Shown here in pieces: positions 1 to 6,719 of a stretch of DNA of 19,931 bases. The stretch is taken from contig CAYONZ010000057.1 in assembly GCA_964405465.1 (NCBI GenBank), forward strand, positions 1 through 19,931. Reading direction: 5' to 3'. Source of the DNA: CAYONZ01 sp964405465. Lineage in GTDB: Bacteria; Bdellovibrionota; Bdellovibrionia; Bdellovibrionales; JAMPXM01. The translations under genes and the position numbers were made by a program. The notes beneath the pieces were generated by a model. It was not told where the DNA came from and made no database searches. It saw only the letters and a list, made by a program, of their open reading frames with translations. The number at the start of each line of letters is the position of its first letter. Positions within the stretch are counted from its first letter, which is position 1.

Positions 1-504
1 GATGCCAATGGTATCTTGAGTGTGTCGGCAAAAGATAAGTCGACCAACAAAGAGCAAAGCATCAAGATCACGGCGAAATCTGGTTTGTCTGAAGAGGATG
101 TTAAGAACATGGTTCGTGATGCAGAGATGCACGCGGCTGAGGATAAGGCAAAACGCGAGCGAGCAACTGCGGTGAATGATCTTGATAATATGATTTATCA
201 GACAGAGAAGATGTTGAAGGAAAATGCAGCGTCTTTCGTGGAGGCTGATACCAAGCAAGCCAATAACCTGGTTGAAGAGGGACGCAAGCTGATTGCAGAC
301 AGCAACTCGACAGCAGAGGCATTGAAGGCTGTGTTTGATAAGATGCAGACGCTTGTGCATAAGCTTTCGAGCGATATGTATCAAAAAGCAGGGGCGCAAG
401 CTGATGCTGGATCTGGAGCGGGAGCAGGTGCTGCTGACGCCGGGGCTTCTCAGGCAAAGGGCGGAGATGATGTCATCGATGCTGACTTTAAGGATGTGAA
501 CTAA
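1..504 (+). CDS. dnaK: Chaperone DnaK (Hsp70), C-terminal fragment
   Basis: This is the last 167 codons of DnaK; the gene is cut by the left edge and reads in frame from base 1. The opening residues DANGILSVSAKDKST are the end of the beta-sandwich substrate-binding subdomain. The helical lid follows, rich in charged residues (SGLSEEDVKNMVRDAE, then a long amphipathic helix). A low-complexity Ala/Gly tail leads to an acidic C-terminus, GDDVIDADFKDVN, close to the EEVDAEFKEV-type ending typical of bacterial DnaK. By family knowledge it is an ATP-dependent cytosolic folding chaperone working with DnaJ and GrpE; the ATPase domain and promoter lie outside the window. A strong terminator follows 55 bases after the stop, so transcription probably ends here. 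Confidence 0.97.
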   Translation, partial: DANGILSVSAKDKSTNKEQSIKITAKSGLSEEDVKNMVRDAEMHAAEDKAKRERATAVNDLDNMIYQTEKMLKENAASFVEADTKQANNLVEEGRKLIADSNSTAEALKAVFDKMQTLVHKLSSDMYQKAGAQADAGSGAGAGAADAGASQAKGGDDVIDADFKDVN

Positions 505-558
505 GGTTTGACTGCTGAGGTTAGAGTTACTTTTCCAAGGCAAATAATTCGATTGAAA

Positions 559-587
559 CGGCGCAGATGAGTCTGCGCCGTTTTTTT
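559..587 (+). terminator. Intrinsic terminator downstream of dnaK
   Basis: A perfect 8-bp stem (CGGCGCAG / CTGCGCCG) around a 6-base loop is followed directly by seven T residues. This is a textbook Rho-independent terminator in the dnaK direction and separates dnaK from the glycosyltransferase gene. Confidence 0.93.
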
Positions 588-644
588 ATGCTCTCAGGTC
601 GGAGCACTTTAACTCCGTCCCTGCATATCTGCTGAAAAGGAGCC

Positions 645-1571
645 TTGATTGACATTAGAGAGAGGGTTTGCCATCGTTTGAAGATGCCAACTCAGATAAA
701 GAAACAGCAAGAGACAAAGAAACAACAAGCGAACGTCCCTTCCACGCTTCCTTTGGGCAGTGATCCGTCCACAAACGAAAGAAACACCTCGACTGGAGAA
801 ACATCGCAAAAGGTCTCTTTGGTGATCATCACTCTTAATGAAGAAGCCAATATCGAGCGCGCCATTCAATCGGTACCTTGGGTAGATGAGGTGGTGGTTC
901 TAGACAGCGGCAGCACCGATCGTACTGTAGAGATCGCTCAGCGGCTGGGTGCTCGAACCTTTGTTGAAAGCTGGCGTGGTTATCGTGATCAAAAGGTGCG
1001 GGCTGCAGATCTTGCACAGAACGATTGGATTCTTTCGCTTGATGCGGATGAGGCACTTAGTGCCGAGGCTGCAGCTGTCGCTCGTGAGTTTCTAGATTCA
1101 TCTAAACAGAATTTATTTGATGGGGTCGAGTTCACCAGGGTCTCTTTCAACTTGGGTCGATGGATCAGGCATGGTGGATGGTTTCCAGATCGGCAGTTAC
1201 GGCTCTATCATAGGCAGCGTGCGGGGTGGCGTGCCGGGCATGTACATGAGCGCGTTGAAGCATCGCGAGTATTGAGAGTGCCGGCATCGATTCAGCACTG
1301 GCCGTTTGCGACTCATGCTGAGCAGGTGAATACCAATAATAATTATTCCACACTTGGAGCGAAAGATCTATTGGCGCGCGGCAAGTCTTATTCCCACGTG
1401 AAATTGGTTTTCAAGCCAGTTTCAAAGTTTATTGAATGCTATTTTTTGAAACGGGGCTTTCTCGACGGATGGGCTGGATATGTCATTGCGGTTGGTGCGG
1501 CGTATTCGATTTTTTTGAAGTTTGTAAAGCTCCGTGAAATGGAACAGAATCTTGCTGATTATCGCAAATAG
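645..1571 (+). CDS. Family 2 glycosyltransferase, WaaE/KdtX-like (LPS core type)
   Basis: GT-A fold glycosyltransferase of family GT2. The catalytic domain starts near residue 57 with VSLVIITLNEEANIERAI, then VVLDSGSTDRT (nucleotide-sugar binding), and the metal-binding DxD in LSLDADEALS (D133, D135). This pattern matches the WaaE/beta-1,4-glucosyltransferase group, which adds a sugar to the inner core of lipopolysaccharide at the cytoplasmic face of the inner membrane; the exact sugar and acceptor cannot be read from sequence. A C-terminal amphipathic/hydrophobic stretch (about 270-292) fits membrane association. The start is uncertain: TTG at 645 has GGAG only two bases upstream, while ATG at 684 lacks a clear ribosome binding site. 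Either way the first about 56 residues are a Lys/Gln/Thr-rich extension, encoded partly by an 18-bp-period repeat, that the family usually lacks. Confidence 0.85.
   Translation: MIDIRERVCHRLKMPTQIKKQQETKKQQANVPSTLPLGSDPSTNERNTSTGETSQKVSLVIITLNEEANIERAIQSVPWVDEVVVLDSGSTDRTVEIAQRLGARTFVESWRGYRDQKVRAADLAQNDWILSLDADEALSAEAAAVAREFLDSSKQNLFDGVEFTRVSFNLGRWIRHGGWFPDRQLRLYHRQRAGWRAGHVHERVEASRVLRVPASIQHWPFATHAEQVNTNNNYSTLGAKDLLARGKSYSHVKLVFKPVSKFIECYFLKRGFLDGWAGYVIAVGAAYSIFLKFVKLREMEQNLADYRK
698..729 (+). repeat. Short 18-bp-period tandem repeat in glycosyltransferase N-terminus
   Basis: Two near-identical copies of AAAGAAACARCAAG occur at 698-711 and 716-729. They encode KKQQET and KKQQAN in the variable N-terminal extension, upstream of the conserved catalytic domain. 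Confidence 0.6.
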
Positions 1572-1626
1572 AGAGTTGAATCCTTTGCTTTGAATAAACA
1601 ATATTTGTTTTCTAGAGGAGTATGAA

Positions 1627-2409
1627 ATGAAGTGTGTTGTTGAAAAAAAAATAACCAGAGAAGAAATAACCAGAGAAAATGTAACAAGAGAGAAATTGCC
1701 AATCGAAATGAATGTCGAAACAGCTAAAATCGATGTGACAGGGGAATGCTCTAAGACATCGTTCGTGCACCGAACTTTATTCGGGTCAATTCTAGGTCCA
1801 GTGCTCGCACTACTGCCGCTGGTGTTGTTGGCGCCATCGGCATTTGGCTATTTTTCGACGATGGACACGGGTGAGGTCGTGGCCAAAGATCAGTATCGTT
1901 TTAGCGTTGAACCTCAGATATTGCTCAATAAATACGAAGGGGGCAATGTCGTAGCTCGCTTAGATACTGGGCTCAATCCGGACACTTCAATTCGGGCGAT
2001 TCTTGGTTTTGGAACTGTAGACTTTCAAACTGGTGTGATGGCTAAGTATGTTCCATTCCCGGCGACAAAGTCGCAGCCGGCATTAGGTGCGATGGCCGGA
2101 GTGCTTTTGTCGCGAGTCGGTGGAGGGACTGAATTTAGTCTTCGTTTTCATCCCTTGATCAGTCAGAAATTTGAATTTGATTATGGTGAAATCACTCCCT
2201 ATGGATCGATTCCGTTTGGAGTGAGTTTCCGATCGAATGACACGTTTGTGCCGATCCAACTTGCGGCAGGAGCTGAGTGGAAGCCCCTAAATTATGATCG
2301 CCTACATTTTTTGAGTGAATTGGGTTTGAATATTAATAAGTCATTCTCCTATTTTTCTCTGGGGCTAGCTTACTATTTTGATGAACAAACTATGAAGCGC
2401 CGTAAATAG
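1627..2409 (+). CDS. Putative outer-membrane beta-barrel protein, hypothetical
   Basis: Unrecognised 260-residue protein. ATG at 1627 lies six bases after a strong AGAGGAG (1614-1620). The N-terminus is a long charged region containing a Thr-Arg-Glu repeat (ITREEITRENVTRE), then a hydrophobic segment at about residues 53-74 ending in SAFG, which looks like a Sec signal sequence with an unusually long n-region. An internal ATG at 1708 would shorten it but lacks a clear ribosome binding site. After residue 75 the sequence alternates polar and hydrophobic residues in strand-length blocks rich in Gly and aromatics. It ends with FSYFSLGLAYYFDEQTMKRRK, resembling a last barrel strand followed by a short basic tail. 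I infer a small outer-membrane barrel; no enzymatic motif is visible. It starts 55 bases after the glycosyltransferase, so co-transcription is possible. Confidence 0.75.
   Translation: MKCVVEKKITREEITRENVTREKLPIEMNVETAKIDVTGECSKTSFVHRTLFGSILGPVLALLPLVLLAPSAFGYFSTMDTGEVVAKDQYRFSVEPQILLNKYEGGNVVARLDTGLNPDTSIRAILGFGTVDFQTGVMAKYVPFPATKSQPALGAMAGVLLSRVGGGTEFSLRFHPLISQKFEFDYGEITPYGSIPFGVSFRSNDTFVPIQLAAGAEWKPLNYDRLHFLSELGLNINKSFSYFSLGLAYYFDEQTMKRRK
1651..1695 (+). repeat. 15-bp tandem repeat (three units) inside the barrel-protein gene
   Basis: Three consecutive 15-base units (1651-1665, 1666-1680, 1681-1695) share the core RTAACMAGAGA and encode ITREE, ITREN, VTREK. The unit is a multiple of three, so copy-number change would keep the frame and alter only the n-region before the signal peptide. 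Confidence 0.75.
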
Positions 2410-2542
2410 CGAAAACGGAGATTTCAAAACGGAAAACGAAATCGGAGATTTCAAAACGGAAAGTGAAATCGGAGATTTCAAGGCAGAAAGCGAAATCGGC
2501 GAGCTCAAAATAGAAAACGAGTCCGGAGAGCTCAACTTGGGA
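2408..2542 (+). repeat. 27-bp tandem repeat, five units, overlapping the barrel-gene stop
   Basis: Five contiguous 27-base units (2408-2434, 2435-2461, 2462-2488, 2489-2515, 2516-2542) begin inside the TAG stop of the preceding gene. In the frame starting at 2408 they read as nonapeptides: SENGDFKTE, NEIGDFKTE, SEIGDFKAE, SEIGELKIE, NESGELNLG. That frame is open from 2396 to the TGA at 2585-2587 but has no start codon. Several differences between units are third-codon changes (AGC/AGT, GGA/GGC, AAA/AAG, GAA/GAG) or conservative (GAT/GAG, TTC/CTC). The opposite strand is also open through the repeat. Function unknown. Confidence 0.85.
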
Positions 2543-2607
2543 CGACTCTTTTTGAGACATCGATGTGATTTTATATGTTTGCATTGATTTGAAAGAGAAA
2601 TATCGAG

Positions 2608-2641
2608 GCCCGAAGCGTAAAACTTCGGGCTTGTTTGTTTT
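2608..2641 (+). terminator. Intrinsic terminator after the barrel-protein gene
   Basis: A perfect 8-bp GC-rich stem, GCCCGAAG / CTTCGGGC, with a 7-base loop, followed by TTGTTTGTTTT. It lies about 200 bases after the stop at 2409, beyond the 27-bp repeats, so the repeats are probably transcribed as a 3' UTR. Confidence 0.88.
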
Positions 2642-2744
2642 GAATCGAGAATCAATTGTTGCAAGATTTTTAAATCTACTTAGGAGCTAAACAAAATCCC
2701 AAGTCGAGACAACGAGTTTTTGCAATTCGATTTACAATCAATTC

Positions 2745-3998
2745 ATGATGCAAATTTATCATTTTTCGATGAGTCCGTACGTGATGTCTTTGCGAGGGTT
2801 GGTATTGTTTTTCTTGATATGTGTATCGACCGTTGAGTCGAGAGCATTAGATGAAGAAAGCTGTTCCTGTTTAGCGGCGTCTTGCGCACCATGTGAAGTC
2901 GAAGTCGGTGTTACATTTTACTCAGCTAAATGTGGCCCTTCGTTGGCAAAAGTTAAATCATGCAAAAAGCCAACCTGCCAACCGGTAGAAGATCAGAAAC
3001 AATGTCTTCTTGATGCCGGCCTATCTGTCGAAGAGTCACCACTGGCGAGTACCAAGAGCGCTGGACGTGATCCTGCAAGTATGACCACTCTTGGTTCAGC
3101 TGCGATAGCAGAACCCGTAGGTAAAGTGATTTTTTCATCTGGATCTAGTCTACTGACTCGTCCCAATACGGCCGCTATTTCGGTGAAGGCAGGCCTTGAA
3201 ATCAAACAAGGGGATCGCCTTCAGACCAGCGAAAATGGTCGAATCAAGATCGCATTTTTAGACAAAAACGAACTGAATATCACTCCAAAATCAGACATCG
3301 TGATCGAGAAGCAAGAGTTCGATGCCAAAGGTGGTCGAAGAAATACCATGATTAATTTGGTGTATGGAAAAATTCGTTCAAAGCTGACCCAAAAGTATGA
3401 TGGCAATCAAAATAGGTACGAGGTGAAAACCAAAGCATCAGTGGCGGGAGTTCGCGGAACAGACTTTGTTGCCACATTTGATCCAAGTGAAACCAAATGG
3501 GTGACCCAGATTGAAACATTCTCTGGAAAGGTCGCCTTGTTTGATTCAAGGTACGAAAAGAATGTTGAGGTCGGGGCGGGTCAGGTGGCCACCTTTACAG
3601 CCGAAGACGTTGGGGCTGGAAAACACAGTGAATATTTCTCGCCTCCGCAAGAAATCTTGCCATCTAAACTGAAGTCTCTTGATGTGGACACTGATTTCTC
3701 TAGTAAAGACCCAGATGCGGTTTCCAACAAAGAAGAATCCAATGAATATGCTGCCAACCATAAGAACTCCTCTTTGTGTCAGCAACCTTTAGGTGATTTT
3801 TCTCAGTGCTCCTACACCTGTGAAAACAATCCTTCAGGGGAGAAAAATTGCCGCACTGATCTGCCACAAGTCAAATGTGTCCAGAGAACCTGCAAGGCGA
3901 ATGGCATTTGGATGGCTCCGACTCGACTGCCGGCATCCAAATCCGACCTTTGCCAGGGAGATCGGCCAGTTGTGCGGTCTTGTGAGCCGATTTGGTAG
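2745..3998 (+). CDS. Secreted FecR-domain protein with two cysteine-rich flanks
   Basis: A signal peptide (MSLRGLVLFFLICVSTVESRA from the ATG at 2784) suggests export to the periplasm or surface. ATGs at 2745, 2748, 2769 and 2784 are all in frame and none has a convincing Shine-Dalgarno, so the start is open; 2784 gives the best signal peptide. Using the 2745 numbering, residues 124-285 form a FecR domain: a GKVIFSSG opening strand, GDRLQTSENGRIKIAFLD, and the hallmark ASVAGVRGTDF at 231-241. Eight cysteines (40-87) precede the domain and eight more (345-413) follow it; the C-terminal set resembles a small disulfide-rich module. FecR domains were first known from sigma-factor signalling, but secreted stand-alone FecR proteins of unknown role are common. 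No sigma factor or TonB receptor is adjacent. A histidine kinase follows 128 bases downstream. Confidence 0.85.
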   Translation: MMQIYHFSMSPYVMSLRGLVLFFLICVSTVESRALDEESCSCLAASCAPCEVEVGVTFYSAKCGPSLAKVKSCKKPTCQPVEDQKQCLLDAGLSVEESPLASTKSAGRDPASMTTLGSAAIAEPVGKVIFSSGSSLLTRPNTAAISVKAGLEIKQGDRLQTSENGRIKIAFLDKNELNITPKSDIVIEKQEFDAKGGRRNTMINLVYGKIRSKLTQKYDGNQNRYEVKTKASVAGVRGTDFVATFDPSETKWVTQIETFSGKVALFDSRYEKNVEVGAGQVATFTAEDVGAGKHSEYFSPPQEILPSKLKSLDVDTDFSSKDPDAVSNKEESNEYAANHKNSSLCQQPLGDFSQCSYTCENNPSGEKNCRTDLPQVKCVQRTCKANGIWMAPTRLPASKSDLCQGDRPVVRSCEPIW

Positions 3999-4029
3999 TT
4001 GATTCTTTGGTGTCTCCTAGAGTCTTTCA

Positions 4030-4049
4030 TTTCAGATGATATACTGAAA
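4030..4049 (+). promoter_or_regulatory. Small inverted repeat upstream of the histidine kinase
   Basis: TTTCAG / CTGAAA arms flank an 8-base spacer about 80 bases before the kinase start. Two further mini-hairpins lie closer: CGCG-TATTTT-CGCG (4092-4105) and GTGG-TT-CCAC (4105-4114). They may be operator or leader structure; no T-tract follows, so they are not terminators. Confidence 0.25.
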
Positions 4050-4126
4050 ATACATGTTAGAAATTCTTTACAAAAATTTATGAATTCGCCTCGCGTATTT
4101 TCGCGTGGTTCCACCGATATGACTAT

Positions 4127-5647
4127 ATGCAGTTTAGTATCTGGTCTGGAATATTGAAGCGAGCAGTTTTGTTGAACTCTCTGGTTATCGTAGGTGTGGT
4201 GTGCTGGATGACTTTTTTCAGTACCAAGAATCTCCTTCGAGATTTGAATTTTGTAAGACTTGAGTACCAGGGATTCCAGGTGGCTCGTGATTTGATCCAT
4301 CTTCAGGTGGATTTTTCTGAGTCGGCAAAAAGAAAGGATCTCAAGAAACGCGAAGAGTTGAGGGGCACCTTAGGACTAATAGAGCAGGACCTTGTTGCTT
4401 TGTCGGGAGCCAGAGTAAATAAACAAATGGTGTTGATTAGAGAAATCCTTGACTCAAATCGACTCGACGCAGTTGTCGTAAGCGATTTTGGACTTGCGAT
4501 TGAGGCCATTTTGTTTGAATTGGGATCAGATTCGAATTTGATTTTGGATCCAACTAATGAACGTTATCATCTCATTGCTGTGTATTTAGACGACCTTCCA
4601 CGGCTAGTCAAAAATTCCAATGTTGAAGAGGATGCCGAAACCTTGGAGCGAGTCTCTCAAGCTTTTCGGCGGGCAGGTGTTAATGATTATCAACACCTTG
4701 AATATGGTTATGCGCCCCTAATTGAATTTTTAGATGACCGCATTGGTAACCTTTTACTGCAAAATGAAATTGAAACTCGAGCTACAATTCAGTTTTCTTG
4801 GATTTTTAGTTTTTTGTCTATGATTGGCCTTCTGCTTTTAAATAAGTGGGTTATTAGTGGAATGGCCGATACTCATCGAGAGGCGCTTCAGCGTTTGGAG
4901 CAAGAAAAAAATCGATCAGTACAGGCTGCAAAAATGGCCACTCTAGGAGAAATGGCTTCAGGAATTGCCCATGAGATCAATAACCCTCTAGCCATTATTA
5001 ATTCTCGCCTTCAACTCTTGCGAGAGCAGTTCGAACGAGAAGGAGAAATAGATCGCGCGAAAGTACAGACCGCACTCGAAAGAACTGAGGCCATGACTTT
5101 GCGAATTGCGAAGATTATTCAGGGCCTCAAATCTTTTGCAAGACAGGGTGAAAACGATCCGAAGGTGTTGGTGAATTTTAAAAATGTTTTGGATGACACT
5201 CTCGAATTATGTTCAGCTCGATTGAAAAACCGAGGGATTGATTTCTCAGTCTCTGGCCTACTGGATATTGAGTTCAACGGTCGAGGAGTGCAGATTTCTC
5301 AAGTGCTTTTGAATTTGATCAACAATGCCGCTGACGCCATTCAAGAGGCAGATGAGAGATGGATTAAGTTAATGGTCACTGTAGAAAACAAACAGGCTCT
5401 GATTTCGATAACAGACAGTGGGCGCGGTATTCCTGCAGAAATTGTTGAAAAACTGATGCAACCGTTTTTTACGACAAAAGAATTGGGAAAAGGAACCGGA
5501 TTGGGTTTAAGTATTTCAAAGGGGATTATTGAAGATCATGGAGGAAGCCTAAGCTATGATGCCTCAAATCCGAATACCAGCTTTGTCATTTCCATTCCGG
5601 TATTCGAATTTCGTGAGCGGCAACCGCAGGTAGTGGACGCGGCCTGA
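4127..5647 (+). CDS. Membrane sensor histidine kinase (orphan)
   Basis: Two transmembrane segments (about 12-31 and 223-240) enclose a roughly 190-residue, mainly helical periplasmic sensor region with no recognised ligand motif. A coiled-coil linker leads to the kinase core. The H-box is ASGIAHEINNPLAI with phospho-acceptor H282. The N-box is QVLLNLINNAADAI (about 392-405), G1 is DSGRGIP (430-436), the F-box is QPFFTTKELGKG and G2 is GTGLGLS (456-462). All key ATP-binding residues are present, so it should autophosphorylate. The GIAHEINNPL H-box resembles NtrB/ZraS-type kinases, which usually pair with NtrC-like regulators; no response regulator lies in the window, so the partner is unknown. 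The ATG at 4127 lacks a clear Shine-Dalgarno. The stop lies 21 bases from the end of the convergent zinc-ribbon gene. Confidence 0.93.
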   Translation: MQFSIWSGILKRAVLLNSLVIVGVVCWMTFFSTKNLLRDLNFVRLEYQGFQVARDLIHLQVDFSESAKRKDLKKREELRGTLGLIEQDLVALSGARVNKQMVLIREILDSNRLDAVVVSDFGLAIEAILFELGSDSNLILDPTNERYHLIAVYLDDLPRLVKNSNVEEDAETLERVSQAFRRAGVNDYQHLEYGYAPLIEFLDDRIGNLLLQNEIETRATIQFSWIFSFLSMIGLLLLNKWVISGMADTHREALQRLEQEKNRSVQAAKMATLGEMASGIAHEINNPLAIINSRLQLLREQFEREGEIDRAKVQTALERTEAMTLRIAKIIQGLKSFARQGENDPKVLVNFKNVLDDTLELCSARLKNRGIDFSVSGLLDIEFNGRGVQISQVLLNLINNAADAIQEADERWIKLMVTVENKQALISITDSGRGIPAEIVEKLMQPFFTTKELGKGTGLGLSISKGIIEDHGGSLSYDASNPNTSFVISIPVFEFRERQPQVVDAA

Positions 5648-5668
5648 TTCTTGTTGCACCCGGATCAA

Positions 5669-6043
5669 TCACTTTTTGTTTAGCAGTCTCTCAGCTGTCT
5701 TAAAACAACCCAAAGTTTGGCAATCATGATGGGCGTGAGACGAGTGTGTCGATTCGGTGGTAATTTGCTTGGATTGAGTACTTTTGCTCTCAAGGTCTCT
5801 TTTCTTTAAATCTGCGGACACCTCAGGTGTAGGCTTTCGTTTTTGAGTTTTCAATTGCGAGCTCAGGTGTTGTTCGACACTGCGAAATACCGGTACGCTG
5901 GGAAGTGAAACTAAGCGGGTTACTTCTTTCTGACAAGTCGGACATTTTTGATGGGGTGGATCCGCAAGTCTCTGCAGGTCAGCAAAGCGTCCATGGCAGA
6001 TGTCACAATTTCCGGATTTTGGTCCATATTCATAGAATGGCAA
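5669..6043 (-). CDS. FmdB-family-like zinc ribbon protein
   Basis: 124 residues. The N-terminal 40 match the FmdB/CxxC zinc-ribbon pattern: MPFYEYGPKSGNCDICHGRF, then ADPPHQKCPTC, giving two CxxC pairs (C13/C16, C34/C37) for one zinc. Family members typically start MPIYEYxCxxCG; here a Gly-Pro insertion takes the place of the usual YxC spacing. Residues 56-100 are a hydrophilic, probably disordered Lys/Ser/Thr-rich tail, and a His/Cys cluster (HSSHAHHDC, GC) lies near the C-terminus. The start is TTG, chosen because AAAGGAAA lies six bases upstream on the minus strand. The family was named for a putative regulator of formamide/amidase genes, but its molecular role is unsettled. Confidence 0.75.
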   Translation of the reverse strand: MPFYEYGPKSGNCDICHGRFADLQRLADPPHQKCPTCQKEVTRLVSLPSVPVFRSVEQHLSSQLKTQKRKPTPEVSADLKKRDLESKSTQSKQITTESTHSSHAHHDCQTLGCFKTAERLLNKK

Positions 6044-6088
6044 TTGGGTTTCCTTTGTTTGGAGATCACTCGTCTAGAGTATCCTGGA

Positions 6089-6104
6089 TTTTCGTGAACG
6101 AAAA
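6089..6104. promoter_or_regulatory. Palindrome upstream of the zinc-ribbon gene
   Basis: TTTTCGT-GA-ACGAAAA is a perfect 16-base palindrome, 45 bases upstream of the minus-strand TTG at 6043. Position and symmetry fit a repressor or activator site, but no regulator can be assigned. Confidence 0.35.
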
Positions 6105-6184
6105 CTTGGAACTAGGGCGTGTCCTCAATAAAATGAAAGTCATTCTTGCGGTAAATTTAAATCGATATTCTGGAAGATGTTTTG

Positions 6185-6212
6185 TTGGTCTATTTAATTT
6201 TGGTCTATTTAA
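6185..6212. repeat. 13-bp direct repeat, 15-bp period
   Basis: TTGGTCTATTTAA occurs at 6185-6197 and again at 6200-6212. The AT-rich tandem arrangement in an intergenic region could be a binding site or replication slippage. Confidence 0.7.
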
Positions 6213-6302
6213 ATATCGAATCGGGTTGTTTTTGAAATAGACAAAATTTGTTTTGTTCGATAGCCTGAACCGGATTCAATTTGGAATCTGAAAGGAGATA
6301 GC

Positions 6303-6428
6303 ATGCCATCAATTGCGATTGTTGCTAAAATTGAAAGTGAGATTGAAGCGAAAATTAAGTGCGAATTGAATGCATTGGCTTCTCCCGTGTCGTATTCTCT
6401 TCGTTTGACCCTAAGGCGAGCTTGCTGA
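6303..6428 (+). CDS. Possible small protein or leader peptide (41 residues)
   Basis: ATG at 6303 follows AAAGGAGA (6291-6298), one of the best Shine-Dalgarno matches in the window, with about five bases of spacing. The peptide begins MPSIAIVAKIESEIEAKIKC and continues with a basic, hydrophobic tail ending SLRLTLRRAC. The first half could form an amphipathic helix. No family is recognised and the coding evidence is only the ribosome binding site plus an open frame. It lies 291 bases before the ABC transporter, followed by a 10-bp inverted repeat at 6445-6467, so a regulatory leader is possible. It could equally be a fortuitous ORF. Confidence 0.35.
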   Translation: MPSIAIVAKIESEIEAKIKCELNALASPVSYSLRLTLRRAC

Positions 6429-6719
6429 CGGGTTCAAGTTTATTTGCAAGGGCCATGGCCCTTTGCAGATGGTTTGTGCAAAGGAATTTAAGATTTAAAA
6501 TTTGTCTTTTCTAAATAGAAAAGGCCAGGATCATCCGAATGGTGTTCGGGTATGCTTGTTGCAATTTTCCTGGTGGGTGGAATTTTAAAACTGCCGTTCT
6601 CCTTGGTGTTTTGAAGGATTGTCGGCAGTGTTTCCTTGTGTACATTTAAACGCACAAATATTTCGTTCATGGTTTTTCAGTAGGTATGAATTTTTCTATT
6701 TTTTTGAGGTTTTTTTCTT
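6429..6719. other. Gene-free leader region of the ABC transporter
   Basis: Besides the inverted repeat at 6445-6467 it contains a perfect hairpin CTTTTCT-AAAT-AGAAAAG at 6506-6523 and ends in T-rich sequence (6690-6719). A short minus-strand open frame here (6488-6670) has no ribosome binding site and is not called. Confidence 0.55.
6445..6467. promoter_or_regulatory. GC-rich inverted repeat between the small ORF and the ABC transporter
   Basis: TGCAAGGGCC and GGCCCTTTGCA flank a central AT, with a single bulged T; the inner 16 bases are a perfect palindrome. No T-tract follows on either strand, so a terminator is unlikely. It may be an operator or RNA stem in the leader of the transporter gene. 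Confidence 0.35.

Larger units (their letters stand above)
6044..6302. other. Gene-free, AT-rich intergenic stretch with short repeats
   Basis: I see no convincing gene here. It contains the 6089-6104 palindrome, a 13-base direct repeat TTGGTCTATTTAA at 6185-6197 and 6200-6212, and a hairpin ACAAAA-TTTG-TTTTGT at 6241-6256. The region upstream of the small ORF at 6303 ends with a good Shine-Dalgarno, so a promoter for that ORF should lie within it. Confidence 0.6.

Noticed and set aside
2365..2664. Minus-strand open frame with SPISLSVLK-type repeats
   Set aside because: It is the antisense reading of the 27-bp tandem repeat; no ribosome binding site and it spans the terminator at 2608-2641. 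The plus frame shows the more coding-like substitution pattern.
3812..4300. Minus-strand 162-residue open frame across the FecR/kinase junction
   Set aside because: It is antisense to the ends of two convincing genes and lacks any recognisable motif.
5905..6240. Plus-strand open frame antisense to the zinc-ribbon gene
   Set aside because: Its first half mirrors the better-supported minus-strand gene with CxxC motifs; the rest is low-complexity Asn/Phe/Leu-rich translation of AT-rich DNA, with no ribosome binding site.
6488..6670. Minus-strand open frame of 60 residues in the exporter leader region
   Set aside because: No Shine-Dalgarno before its ATG, no recognisable motif, and composition typical of AT-rich intergenic DNA.
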